Shown: one piece after another, positions 1 to 11,595 of the stretch
How the letters are laid out: each line of letters opens with the position of its first letter
Position numbering within the stretch: the stretch's first letter is position 1
NCBI RefSeq assembly: GCF_001949145.1
Contig: NW_019091439.1
Location: 308,013-370,012, forward strand
Direction: 5' to 3'
Source: Acanthaster planci
Lineage: Eukaryota; Echinodermata; Asteroidea; Valvatida; Acanthasteridae
Length of the DNA: 62,000 bases
Made by a program: the position numbers and the translations under genes
Notes under the pieces: model-generated
What the model saw: the letters and a program-made list of their open reading frames with translations, nothing else
What the model was told of the DNA's origin: nothing
The model's database searches: none

Positions 1-764
1 CCCGGATACCCGATGTTAACAAAAAACCGGTACCCGGTTCTAAAAATACCCGCAAATGCACACCCCTAAGATACATGGACATGAAGGGTACCACTAGACC
101 TCCCAAATGACAAAAAGTACCCGTACATTGTACATGTTCATGTCTGACAATGGATAATGTAAAAATCATGCACACAAATGAAAGTTAGAAATGAAAAAAG
201 CTACTGAAATTCAGTGATTTCCATGAGGTCATTCAGAGACCTTGATCTGTGTAGCGGTACATGTACATAACAGTGTGTACACAAACATGTACAAGAGTCG
301 TATTTCAATGTTCATGTACATATTTTTAGAGAAACATGTAGATCAGTTTCAGAATGAAACAATCCATGATACCAATCTGAGAAAGGGGGCACCACCAAAA
401 GACGTCTCCTCTGCATTACATGTACACATGTACCAGTGTGCCGGTACAAAGCATGATCAACTTGGAGGGAACACAGTTTCAAAGTATTCTTGTGCTCCAA
501 CTTTTGTGTAAATTATGCTTTCATCTTCCTGCTATTAAGCTACAGTTTAGTTGCATGGAAAAATTCCAGTCAGCAGATGTGACCACCACAGTCCCCAACG
601 TCTATCGATACATTAGGCAGGCAGTGCCTTGTTTGTACATGTATCATGCTTGTATTAATCTCCTGTATTCGTTCTAATGTCCAAATTAGAAAATATTCAT
701 GTTTACAGAATACTGCAGTGGCTTACTATGATGTAAAGGTACATGTATGTACATGTATACATGT
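1..764. other. Gene-free stretch with TACATGTA palindromes
   Basis: The first 60 bases are a degenerate CCCGGTACCC/ACCCG repeat. The rest holds many ACATGTAC words and no open frame with coding character. Confidence 0.4.
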
Positions 765-1004
765 ACCTTCAGTTTATGGTATGGTACCATACCTTCAGTT
801 AATGGTACAGTACCGTACCTTCAGTTAATGGTACGGTACCATACATGTACCTTCTGTTAATGGTACGGTACCATACCCTCTGTTAATGGTACGGTGCCAT
901 ACCTTCAGTTTATGGTATGGTACCATACCTTCGGTTAATGGTACGGTACCATACCTTCAGTTAATGGTACATTACCATACCTTCAGTTAATGGTACGGTA
1001 CCAT
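765..1004. repeat. 26-bp tandem repeat, nine units
   Basis: Nine units follow the pattern ACCTTCAGTTAAT plus GGTACGGTACCAT. Eight are exactly 26 bp and one carries a six-base ACATGT insertion. Each unit contains the palindrome GGTACGGTACC or close variants (GGTATGGTACC, GGTACAGTACC), so it is self-complementary. Confidence 0.9.
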
Positions 1005-3650
1005 ATGATTGACAATACATGTACATACATGTACAGTGTAGACCCAGTTCAAGTATGCACATTTTGCACATGAACGTCCACATAAATGTACATGTACATA
1101 CAGTACATGTAACAATGTTGTACATGTACTTGAAACTCATTGCAGTACATCTCGGCACTGAACCGGTTACTGATGTTTCAAATGTTCAAAGTGAATGATA
1201 ATTTAAAGGGTAGGCCTAATACTGCTCATGACCTCTGGTAACTAAAGCCTGATCTTTATAGCTATCAAGAAAACTGCACAGTACATGTAGACATACAATG
1301 TGTACACCACTAGCATGCAGGACAGTCTGAGTAGTGAGCTGCATGAGAAAGCACTGCAAGAGCCCAGTTCCAAAACAGAACTGCACATCATGACACATGT
1401 TCTTAAACATTTAGACAAAGAATAAGGAGAAAGTGAGAGGAAGTCTAAGGTCTACAATGTACATGTACATGGCATCCACCAATAGTCATCCACAGACCGA
1501 ACAGTCTGCACATCACAGATAAATTATTGCTGTACGGATAAATTGTCTGGGCCGGCTGGACGGCATATAACATTAACAGCATTGCTGGGATTCCAGCTAC
1601 TCACTTTTTCCCTATGCCTCTTTGATGCACGGCAAATTCTTGCCTATATTTCCCACGCTTCTCCAAATGACCTCTGCACTGCCTAATTATGTTAACTATA
1701 AACACTGCTGCTTCATTCTCTTTGTGGTCCTGATTCTCAATCTTCCTTTTAGGCAAAATGTCACGCTGAAACAATGAATGGGTGAAGATTGGTGTTTTGA
1801 GGAAAATTCCCACTGGTACACAACTGTAACCCTTTGATTCCTTTATTAGGCATTTACCAGGCATGCCGCACGTAACAAAGGAGGAATACTGTGATTATCT
1901 TTAGGGTGGAATTGCAGTGTATCTGAATGATTTCACATCTGGAGAAATAAGAAGTTATTGGGCCAAACAGCCATTCTTTGTTGTGTAGTGAACACTGCTA
2001 GCTGTTGTTTCATCAGATTGTCATAACTGCAAACAAATTACTAAAGCAACTACACTGTTTCTGTTTCCAATTTGCATATAGGGTCTTATGCATGTACACT
2101 ACATTGGGCCAAGAAAGAGATGACATGTAGCTGTGTTTCATAACCATGTTTGGTACACTGTAGAAAAATTACAGGTACGGTAGGTTTCTTCAGTGCACTT
2201 ACTGGAAGGCAGTGTTTTTAAACTCTGAATTTTTTTCGAAAAATTTTCAATAGTCCTAGCAGTATTGGTTAAATGGTTAAAGAATGTGTGAATTTAGGAA
2301 GCAGATTGTATACATGTACATGTACATAAAGTTGTGGGCACATATACCAATCTGGTTTGCTTTCAAACTAAAGTTCATAATAAACGAGCATTACGCAGAC
2401 GATGAACATATTAGAGTTAGGCCCTGGGTTTGGCAGTATGGTTTTTATATTCTTATTTTTTTTCAATAAAAGATGAAAGCTCTGCAATTCTTTAATCTGG
2501 CCTCCGCAGATTTTGCTTTGATTCAAGAGAAGCAATGCTTGCTTTATCTTTGTATTCAAAATACAAAAGGTAAAGTACTTGACAAAAATGCAACAAATCA
2601 TCACAGTCATTAATTAAAAGACTATACAGTGTACATGTACATGTACATGTAATTGTGCACTATACACGAGTGTGACACATCATTTGTGTTGTTTGTGTTA
2701 GGAAAGGTTCACCCAATGCCCACAAAGAGCACAAGATAACTGGGTTGTTGGGGACAAAACAGCATGTCAACACAGATTTTCTGAGTTGTCGGATCCTTTA
2801 ATAATACAGTGTAAAAACTTCAGTTATAATAAACGTAATGGTCATGATAGAGTATTAACGTTAACAGTTAATGTTTAACAACATATTACTCTTTGTGTAT
2901 GGTACATGAACATAAGTGTACATGCCAATGTACGTACATTTTAACTACCAGTGGTGTACGAGTATGGAAAATTCCTTCCTCTCAAACCATAGGACTTGTT
3001 TTCCTAGGCCACAATGATTGACTTTATTGAATGACATCAATTTTTGATGGCTGGGTATCAACCACTTCCTGCTGGGGTGCCCAGTTTCGGATGTGTTTAT
3101 ACACATGGCCGGGGTCTCCGAAATCAGACAAAGCGAACTGGGCCCTGTAAGTGTAACAATTGACCATTCTCGGAACAAAAGACCAGACTGCTGGGCATTA
3201 CCACCATTTTTTCACTCTCACTAGTGGAAAAAATCCAGCCTTGTTTTGAAACAGTATACCACGGTTTGGGGCATTTAGTGCGAGCGGATTACCACCGTGG
3301 ACAAAAGCGCTCCACCACCGCAGCGATGAGCCACACAGCACCACTGCACGCTAATCTGGCCCCCATTGAAAAGACATCAGCAGCGCACTATGCCAGGTTC
3401 GTGAACAAAAGAAACTTACATAACACCACACAATCTGGGCACTTTTTACCAGGCTGCAGGCCTGGCTGAAATACCTGGGCATCAATGGATTTTGTCTGTC
3501 AGACTAGAGTGGCCACCAGACAGTAATTCATGTGGGTGTAAACATCCATTAATTGAAATGATGAATTTTGAAAGAATTTTGAAAACTGAAAATCTTGAAA
3601 ATGTCCCAATTGTGTAAACTGCATTTTTCAAACAACCCGGCAGCAGGTGG
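1005..3650. other. Gene-free stretch, short repeats only
   Basis: TACATGTACATGTA runs occur at about 1019, 1088, 2312 and 2631. The 3000-3480 part is GC-richer and has open frames in several directions (one of 81 codons), but nothing recognisable and no clear splice sites. Confidence 0.35.
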
Positions 3651-3654
3651 TTAA

Positions 3655-4210
3655 TAGTCCCCTTTTCGACAGGGGAATAAATGTGTGCTTGGCCGGTCTT
3701 AAAGATGCGTTTGAGACCGGCTCAGGAGAATGGATGCAACTAATGCCTGAGCCCCAGGCAAATGCATTATCAGTGTTCGTTATCTTGAGCAAGGTCTAAA
3801 ACATTAGTTTAAGACTGGCCGAGCAAATATTTATTCCCATTCATGAATACTTTTTTATTCAGAGAGTCAAAAGAAGTCAACATATGATGGATTTCCTAAA
3901 ATTTTGTTCTAAAACTTTACTTTCATTTTCCCAAACACCCCCATCCATTTTATGGCATATTCCGTTTGCAAGTTTTCCAACAGAAACCCCTTCGATGAAC
4001 TTGGAGCACACGTGCGGGTCTTGTGCACACGAACTCCTGACCAATCAGACCCGATCAAACTGTCTCGTATCCATGTGCCAGCATGTGATTTATGCAGCGG
4101 GCATTATCACTTCTCAGCGGGCATTATCAAATGTTAATACATGGTCATGTGATGTGTTTCCAACAACAGGAATAGAAAAACTGTCCCAGGTATTCATGAA
4201 GTGTGGTTTC
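3655..4210 (+). repeat. Interspersed ~500-bp repeat, copy 1 of 3
   Basis: It shares long colinear blocks with 13325-13700 and 56465-56965. Common words include GAGAATGGATGC, ATTTATTCC(C/T)ATTCAT, GAGAGTCAAAAGAA, CCATTTTATGGCATATTCC and ATTATCAAATGTTAATACA. Near its start it has a GGCCGGTCTTAA block and its inverse TTAAGACTGGCC. No protein is visible; it is probably a non-autonomous element. Confidence 0.75.
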
Positions 4211-6060
4211 AATTAATCTAACACTGGATTTTTGGGCAGGATTTGTATGTAAATCAGCAACAATAAAGATTCACAATGTAAGTGATATGTCTTAAGATCA
4301 TCAAAGATCATCACTATACATGTATACATGAACGTCTTATCCATTCCAACCACTTACCTATGTAAGTAGGCCTATCTTTGTCTTTCATGCACATTTTGTG
4401 GAAAGTTTTGTGTTTGGAATACCTCGAAATTTGGGGGTTTACGAAATTTTGCCTAATTTCCCTGCACACCTTGAAATATGTAGAAACCTTTATTTCATAG
4501 GATGGATTAAAATTAATCAAACAGAAAAATGTTACAGAATAATCAATCATTGATTTAGTAACTAAAAATACATGTACGTGCTTACACAAGCATCCATTTT
4601 TCAATGCAGTGTGCCCTTAGATGCATATTTCAGTGGCTGTGAAAATGGTACACACAATTGGGGAACTTTGGTGGAATTATATATAAGTGCAATGAAACAA
4701 ATTTGTCAAGTAGAATCTACACTGTGATTGAACAACACACGCGGATGAAACACCAGTGGCTCTTGCAAAATTTCAGAAAAATGTGTCAATGGGCTCTTGA
4801 GATCTAACAGGGTGATCTACCGGTATCCCCAGCTGTCAAAGGTCACAAAAAAACAAGAAATAACTAATCATTTTAACATGCTCTTTTATGGTTGGATGAA
4901 ATTCATCTGACAAAAGAAATATATGTATTAGCCTATTTGAGAATAGTTACATGTACCACACCAGGTAATTTGTCAGATTATTTTGGGTTTTGTAATGGTA
5001 CGGGTTAGCTGAGGCATACATGTGTAGTGTACTGTACCAGTACATGATTTATTAGCTGGAAGTTTCTGGACCAGTTCATCCAGAAATCGATGATCCATTC
5101 ATGACACATACTGTACATCATTGCCCGAGGCAGCATCGTGAACATTACTTTCTTTTTGAGCTGTTCAAGAAAAACCAGAGAAAGCATTTGTATTTCAACA
5201 CACAGTGAAAACACTCTGAATCAGGATTTTTCGATGATAATTCTCAAAATTATTCTTCACTTCCAGCAGATACCTCAACCTCAAAATTCCTCTGAAAGTG
5301 TTCTTCAGAAATGGGGTGAAGCTTTTTTATGTGTGCAACTGAGTAATTCCACAGTGTCTCGACTACATCTCTAGTTCGAAGGTCAATGCAATGCAATGTA
5401 TGTGTACCATGGACGCATTAACGCTCTGTAGGGTATTTCATTGCATCAGTGTGGAATGCCATGAATCCTGTACATAGAGTGGGAACAAATGAAACTAAGG
5501 TTATTTTTCCACAGCCTACATGTATGTGAGAGGAGTTTAAACAACACTTCTTGTGTCTTTGTTTAAAATGTTATTCAAATTTTATTTGTTTGACAAGTCA
5601 GCCCAGTTGAAGTTTTAGTCCAATTTAGGCAAAAATGATACAAGACGTCTGGTTTTTCCAATAAACTGTTCTGCAGGCTGAGGTGGAATTTAGAATTACT
5701 TCCAACATCCAGATAGGCTCAAGATGTCAGAAAACAGTCCTTTCTTTCAAAGCAACAACGAGATTAAATTATTAAATTATGAACAAGAAAGTACATGTGC
5801 AGGTGTACTCAGCACTGTTCTTTTCCAAATTACATGCAACAGATGGGTACTACTTCTAATCACTGTACATGAACAGTACCTTATGGATAAATGACGTGAT
5901 CTTACTTTACATGTACAGTCGCAGGCTCTGTTAACCCAAATGATCCACACTGACATTTTGGGCTGATTTTGAAGGACACAGGACATCTGCATATAACAAT
6001 ATGCATTGATTTTGGAGGGCCGAGGCCAGCTCCTACGTGTAATTCAGTCACTTTACTTCA

Positions 6061-6510
6061 TGAGGAATGAGGTTGGATGACTCTCAGAATATACAATCTA
6101 AACATGTACGGGTACATGTACAGTGTACATACGTACATTACTTACTGTACCACATGTAGGGAGAGTTTCTATTAAGTTGGGATCCAAATTTTTTCCTGTT
6201 CCTATAACTTACATCTGGCACATAATATCTAAGTTTTGAATAAATCCTTTCATTTCCAAAAGTGAAAAGTAATGCAAATTACCTGAAAAACATACAAAAA
6301 TAATTTGCAGTCCATTTCAATGACACCGAACATGTACATGTACATCTAATTGTCAAATTACACTGATCAGATGTAACAGGGAGAGAGAAATATTACACTA
6401 CAGATCAAACATTTACAGAATGACCTAGGGGGAGTGGTGGAGGCTGAGAATTCTAGATTATACATGTAAGTGGGAATTGGATGACACTGTAACCAACCTC
6501 ATTCCTAATT
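6061..6510. repeat. Possible inverted-repeat element
   Basis: AGGAATGAGGTTGG at 6063-6076 recurs as its exact reverse complement at 6493-6506. The interior is non-coding and contains weak similarity (AATGCAAATTACCTG, GATGTAACAGGGA) to the MITEs at 27556 and 52374. Confidence 0.35.
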
Positions 6511-7639
6511 GTATGTCACAAACAAGAAGGGGATTTACCAACAAAATGAAAGTGGAATTAACTGTATTCAATTACTTATGCTGTTTTCTTCCAAACCTTT
6601 CTTGGGTTGAAGAATTACTTATAAAACAGATGATAATGAGGTCCCTCATAGTCTGATAAAATGTCTGCAGTTACACGGCATTGCTCTTTTCATGCTTGCT
6701 GGTAAAAGCGGCTGTTAATACATTGTCAGTGAATAAGATAAGATAAAGGAATAAATACAGAGCTGGCTCTTTTGTGAAATACATTGCACATTACTCCAAA
6801 GGTTTTGCGACTGTCAATAACAAAGTGGGCACATAAAAACATCACAAAATTAGTAAAAGGAAATCAAATGGGGGAGGGAGGTCATAAAAACTGCAAAATC
6901 TACACATACAGTATACATGCTGCAATAAATCAGTAATTCCAAGTCACCCCACCAAGACAGTTACCCGCAATCTTGACACTTGGGGAAATTGATTGTACTC
7001 AGGCCAGAGTTCATAATCTTGTGAATGCACTTAATTCAAAGGAAAAATCAACTCTGGATGGAGTAGCCTACACTAAATTTGCACAAGATTGCACTGAACA
7101 GGCCTGATGAATTGAACCATCCAGCCTGGCTGTGATGACAATTTTAAAGACTTTCTCAGAATCTCAGCAAGCTGACTAGACGTCAGCGCAAAGCATCATC
7201 AATCAGTGAATGAGTCTTCTATTGTTAGCAATTGCTTCTGTACTGTAGATCTCTGTCATGTCAGTCATAACAAAGCCTGGTTCACCGGTACAGCTACACC
7301 TTGGCCTACTGCCAGACAGCCCCTGGTTAACTTGTCAGGCACCAGTAACCTAATGCAAGGCTTACCCACATCAGTCAAAATCATCATCAGTCACATTTTT
7401 AAGTTTGATCAAACTTACAATCCGAACTTGATAAAGACTGACATGACAGAGATGTGACTGGGTTTCTGGAAACCAAACATGCCAAAAAGGCACTTCCATG
7501 ACATGTGCAGCAGTGTGCAGGGTGCCTTTCATGTCTTTTGTGGTTTCCAAATGTAGGCCCTTTGACTGTGTCTGTTGCATGGGAAGGGAATAATTCCACT
7601 TTAAAAATTATTCCTTCCTACTGAGGAGTTCGACGGACT

Positions 7640-8200
7640 CAAACAAACCCCAATTAATGATTAATGTCATGTTTTTGAATGGCACGCAAGGACTGCAAGT
7701 TGCAACGTACGATCGGGCTTCCACTTTTCTGGCCTACCACACAATACGGAAGTTACTAAACGTGCGTTATTCCATGCGAACCAATGCAAAGCAAACTTAA
7801 AATCGTCATATGAGCATCAGATCAACACAAACACACATAGATACTCACAGGGATGAAGTAAATGTATACTCCCCTCTCCACTGCGTTTCTGGTCACAAAA
7901 ATAATCCTTAAATTCCTCAGGTTTTTAACTCCATCAACTCCTCCCTTGCTCAGAATCAGAGGCAAGATGGCGGAAACAACGCATGCGTACATGTTGGACT
8001 GGTTCCGGATAATTGTCGCACAAAAAGTATTATGAGAGGCGGTGTCGCAGGCGTTTGGTATCGTAAAAGAGCAGATATGAGGGCGCTATTCATAAAGCTA
8101 ATAAATCTGTGAATTTGCTGTTTTGATGGAGCGTGTACTACCGACAGTTTGCATTTTCGTAGATTATCATGTGGCATATTAGATGTGATCAAAGTCCACT
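7640..8200. promoter_or_regulatory. CpG-richer promoter-like region of unknown gene
   Basis: It contains CAAGATGGCGGAAAC (YY1-like, 7962-7976), an NRF1-like ACGCATGCGTAC just after it, and ETS-type CGGAAGT near 7746. CpG is denser than in flanking DNA. On the plus strand the YY1 ATG opens a 22-codon frame (MAETTHAYMLDWFRII...). On the minus strand a 48-codon frame beginning MYACVVSAILPL ends at a GTGAGT donor near 7850. Neither peptide is recognised, so direction is undecided. Confidence 0.4.
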
Positions 8201-9162
8201 TTTTTCTGTGTTGAATCTTTTCTTACCAAATCTTTACGTCCCACAAAGCTCTATACAATGAGCCCTCCCTAGTGAAACTGCGTTTCTCTGGGTGACTTAA
8301 CACAGCTTGTAAAATATTTGACCATCCTATAGTCTAAGCCTACCGAAACTTTCCCTTTTTAATTAAAAACTATAATCTTCACATGTTCTCAAAATATGAT
8401 GATTTCCAAGTTTATGTCTAGAGCCTTGCCGTAGGGAAAACGTGATCAACAATATTTGAAGAAATGGAGCATTAGAACTTCAGTTTTCCCTGAATACCGA
8501 TCACACAAATAAAGCTTTGTATAATTCGTATAAAACATTAATCCGTTTGGGTTAAATGGGCTGCCATCTCTTTCCGGCCGGATTGAGGGCCTCAGGATGA
8601 CTTCGTTCATCGGTGGTCTGGCAAACGGGCGTGAAGAGGAAGCAAATGCTGTTTGATTAACTGAGCCCTGACACAAAGTAGGGGCCCACTGATGAAATCG
8701 ATATCACGTTCCGACTTTCTTTTTCAGCCTTTTTGCCAACTATTTAACTGTTTTCATTTTGATAACTAGTAGTCAGCACACGAAACAAGACCATTGCAAA
8801 CATTCCAGGCGGGGTTCTGGTCACAGTCCTGCTGTTGTTGATAGACTGGGAATATACTCTCTTTGTTATACCGAAATAATAATTGTAGACTCATTCCTAG
8901 TGTCAGGAGACTTTCTTTATCCTCACATTGAAGCAATCGATCTGTTGTGTTCTGGTCATAGTGACAAAACTAGCTCTCAGTTGCCCTGCCCTGCCATACT
9001 GACATGTTGACAAAATTCCATTTAGCAGTACATGTGCGTGCAGGTCGGTGTCCACTGTCTAGTTAAAGCACGCATGTGGTGGTGAAAGTGATAAGATTTT
9101 GCATTAGTTAGGTAAGGAGATCATTGGTTCCACCCCAATAAAGGAAGCGTGGCATTGGTTTT

Positions 9163-9348
9163 TCAACAAGCTCTTAGGAAGCACGGAAAATGTGTCTCTT
9201 TGGCAGGTGAATTCTTGTCGTTGTAGACCATCACTCGGGCAAAACGCTGGAGTTTCTTCTTGTGAGCAGGACAAGCTCTTGGTGCGAGTCCTATTTTCAG
9301 AGCTGTACGCGTAAGCTTCAGATGCAGAGGTACTGTGGCATTGCTTTT
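9163..9348 (-). CDS. Doubtful terminal exon of an unidentified gene
   Basis: A strong acceptor (CAATCTATTTCTTTAG, minus strand) is followed by two open frames. One runs 61 codons to a TGA at 9163 and contains VPLHLKLTRTALKIGLAPRA and KKKLQRFARVMVYNDKNSPA, which has a protein-like basic and hydrophobic mix. The other runs to 9104. I recognise neither. No matching upstream exon was identified, so this may be chance. Confidence 0.25.
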   Translation of the reverse strand, partial: KSNATVPLHLKLTRTALKIGLAPRACPAHKKKLQRFARVMVYNDKNSPAKETHFPCFLRAC

Positions 9349-9730
9349 CTAAAGAAATAGATTGAAACAAAGGAAAATAAAATAAAATCAAAACACAAAA
9401 CAAATACACGAACCAAATAAAAAGTAGGAACGAAAGCAGCGAAAGTTCAGCGTGGTATGTAGTGAATTTGCTTTCTTCTCGCGTGATTAAAAACACTCGG
9501 TAAAGATATTCCTTTTTTCCTGGACTGCGAACGTTGTTTTAAAGATATTTCTGCTGGTTAGTTAAAAAAATTCCTTTTCCATTTTCTATTTGCTACCGAT
9601 AGCCCCGATTCCCAAATGCTTCTAAACTTTTTCACAGAGCAAACCTTGCGTAACACTTTTTTCACATGTCCACACGGAGTTCGGTATGTAGAGTCACCGA
9701 AGTGAATATGTCACGCGCAGAATACGGGCG

Positions 9731-9859
9731 ATTCAAAAGAGTGCACCTCCAAGAGTTTGCAACGCGTTGACCAATCACAGTGCGCGAAATTTGTCGACCC
9801 TTCCCAAACGCGCATTGGTCAACGCGTTGCAAACTCTTGGAGGCACACTATTGTGAGTG
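9731..9859. repeat. MITE-like palindrome, copy 1 (CCTCCAAGAGTTTGCAACG family)
   Basis: The left arm CCTCCAAGAGTTTGCAACGC (from 9747) and right arm GCGTTGCAAACTCTTGGAGG (to 9843) are exact reverse complements that extend to about 35 bp with few mismatches. The spacer is about 38 bp. The same arms occur at 34752-34906. Confidence 0.85.
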
Positions 9860-11482
9860 TAAAGGTACTACCCTGAAAACCAGCAAAAGCCGCTTCCCAC
9901 AGGACTGTTGGCAAGCAGCTTCTGAGCAGCAGCAATAGCAGTCACTTTCGTACACAAGTCACAGGGTATTCAACAAATATAATTAATTCCCTCAGCTACT
10001 GGCCCCTGCCTTCATTATTATTAACTCAGTACTCAAAGCCACACAAAAGAACTTGGAAAAGTCTACATGAATTCCCGATGAAATTTTAGTGTGTATACGG
10101 TAAATAAGGAAGTGTACGTGGACCAGTGAAGTGCCATCAATAAGCACGTAAAAATAAGTACAGTAAATCAGTTTTTAAAGTCAACATTTGATTTGCACAT
10201 TTGAAATCTCCTCTGCCTTTGATTATGATGTGTTTACAGATCTTAAAGGAGGTCATTCCAGTTATAAAATCTGAACAATCTGAAAGCAAACATCAAAAGA
10301 CTCTCATTTATGATGCTAAAGAACTTTTAATAAAATCCATTTTCCCTAAGTGTGGATTATATAACATTCAATTTCTTTTCATACACATAAATTTGGGCTG
10401 ATGTAATCAGGGAGAAAAACATGACAAAATCAAATTGCACTATACTTCGTAAGTACGACAAGTAAATTAAACCAACAGGACCAAGATTCATTTTTCTCCA
10501 CATATCTGTAACTCCATTTTACTGCCATTCATGTCTACTTTTTCACTGTTGCTTTTTTTAACAATACTTGGACTACTTGACGATTAGTTCAAAAGTTTTT
10601 AACTATCAAGGGCTCAAAAAAGAACTGACAAGGCACTTAAAAACATTACCTGTAGGATCTTAATCAAGTTGAACATTTTATAACAATAAAAGAACAGGAA
10701 AAAGCTTCATTTTTATTAACAAAACTGGAGAAAGCAAAATTGGAAATAAGAACATCATCAACTTTCTTCAAGAGTAACAGGTAAAATGGAGGGGAAAGTA
10801 ATGAAGAGACACACACAATGACCAAGCAGCAAAATTCTATACTTGTCAATTCATTAGTTCGCGTTAAGAGCAATCTCACAAAGAGTCATGGGATGATGTG
10901 TTAGTTTATACCTTAGCTTCCTTGGAACATTCTCACTGTGTAGCTGTAAATTTGTTGACCACAGAAAACAAACCTTTGGACGACCAGGCTAAATTTCAAA
11001 TGATGCACTGTCAATGGAGTTTTGGGATTCTTGCCAACCCAATATTGTTGAGTACCCTGTTCGAAATGTCGAGTTATTCCCCGGTTCTTCTCAGAACCAC
11101 ACAGACTCAAGAAAGAGATTGATACATGGTGCAACCGAAATCATTTTACTTATCCAATATTGTTTCCACAAAATGACTTCCTGTCAACTGCTTCACAGGA
11201 TTACTTCCAAGTTGGAACTAACTAAAAATGTTTACTTTTACAGTAGAGGATTTAAAGAAAATAATCATGCCTTTTTGCAGCAATTTCCACCTTTTCAGTC
11301 TAAAAACTGATCAAGTATGTAAAAATAAATAATGAAAACGTAATAAAGAGTCTATGATTGACAGAAAGCCTTCAGTATAGTTATAAACTATTGAGTTTCA
11401 ATAAAACTTTAGTTGCAGTTGGCAATAAATGTGTAAGTGAAGTTTGCATGTACATTTCCATATGATGCAAGATATGGGACGG
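9860..11482. other. Gene-free stretch
   Basis: AT-rich DNA without recognisable coding sequence. A terminal fragment of the foldback family lies near 11060-11107. Confidence 0.35.
11060..11107 (+). repeat. Terminal fragment of the foldback/minisatellite family
   Basis: TTCGAAATGTCGAGTTATT followed by GGTTCTTCTCAGAACCACAC matches the right end of the element at 25320-25905 (CACCGAGTTAACACT, then GGTTCTTCTCAGGACCACAC). The GGTTCT/AGAACC hairpin is intact. Confidence 0.6.
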
Positions 11483-11595
11483 NNNNNNNNNNNNNNNNNN
11501 NNNNNNNNNNNNNNNNNNNNNNNNNNNNNNNNNNNNNNNNNNNNNNNNNNNNNNNNNNNNNNNNNNNNNNNNNNNNNNNNNNNNNNNNNNNNNNN
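11483..11595. other. Assembly gap (113 N)
   Basis: Run of N. Open frames spanning it are artefacts. Confidence 1.

Noticed and set aside
3224-3469. 81-codon plus-strand frame
   Set aside because: No recognised domain, no splice context, and it lies in repeat-like GC-richer DNA.
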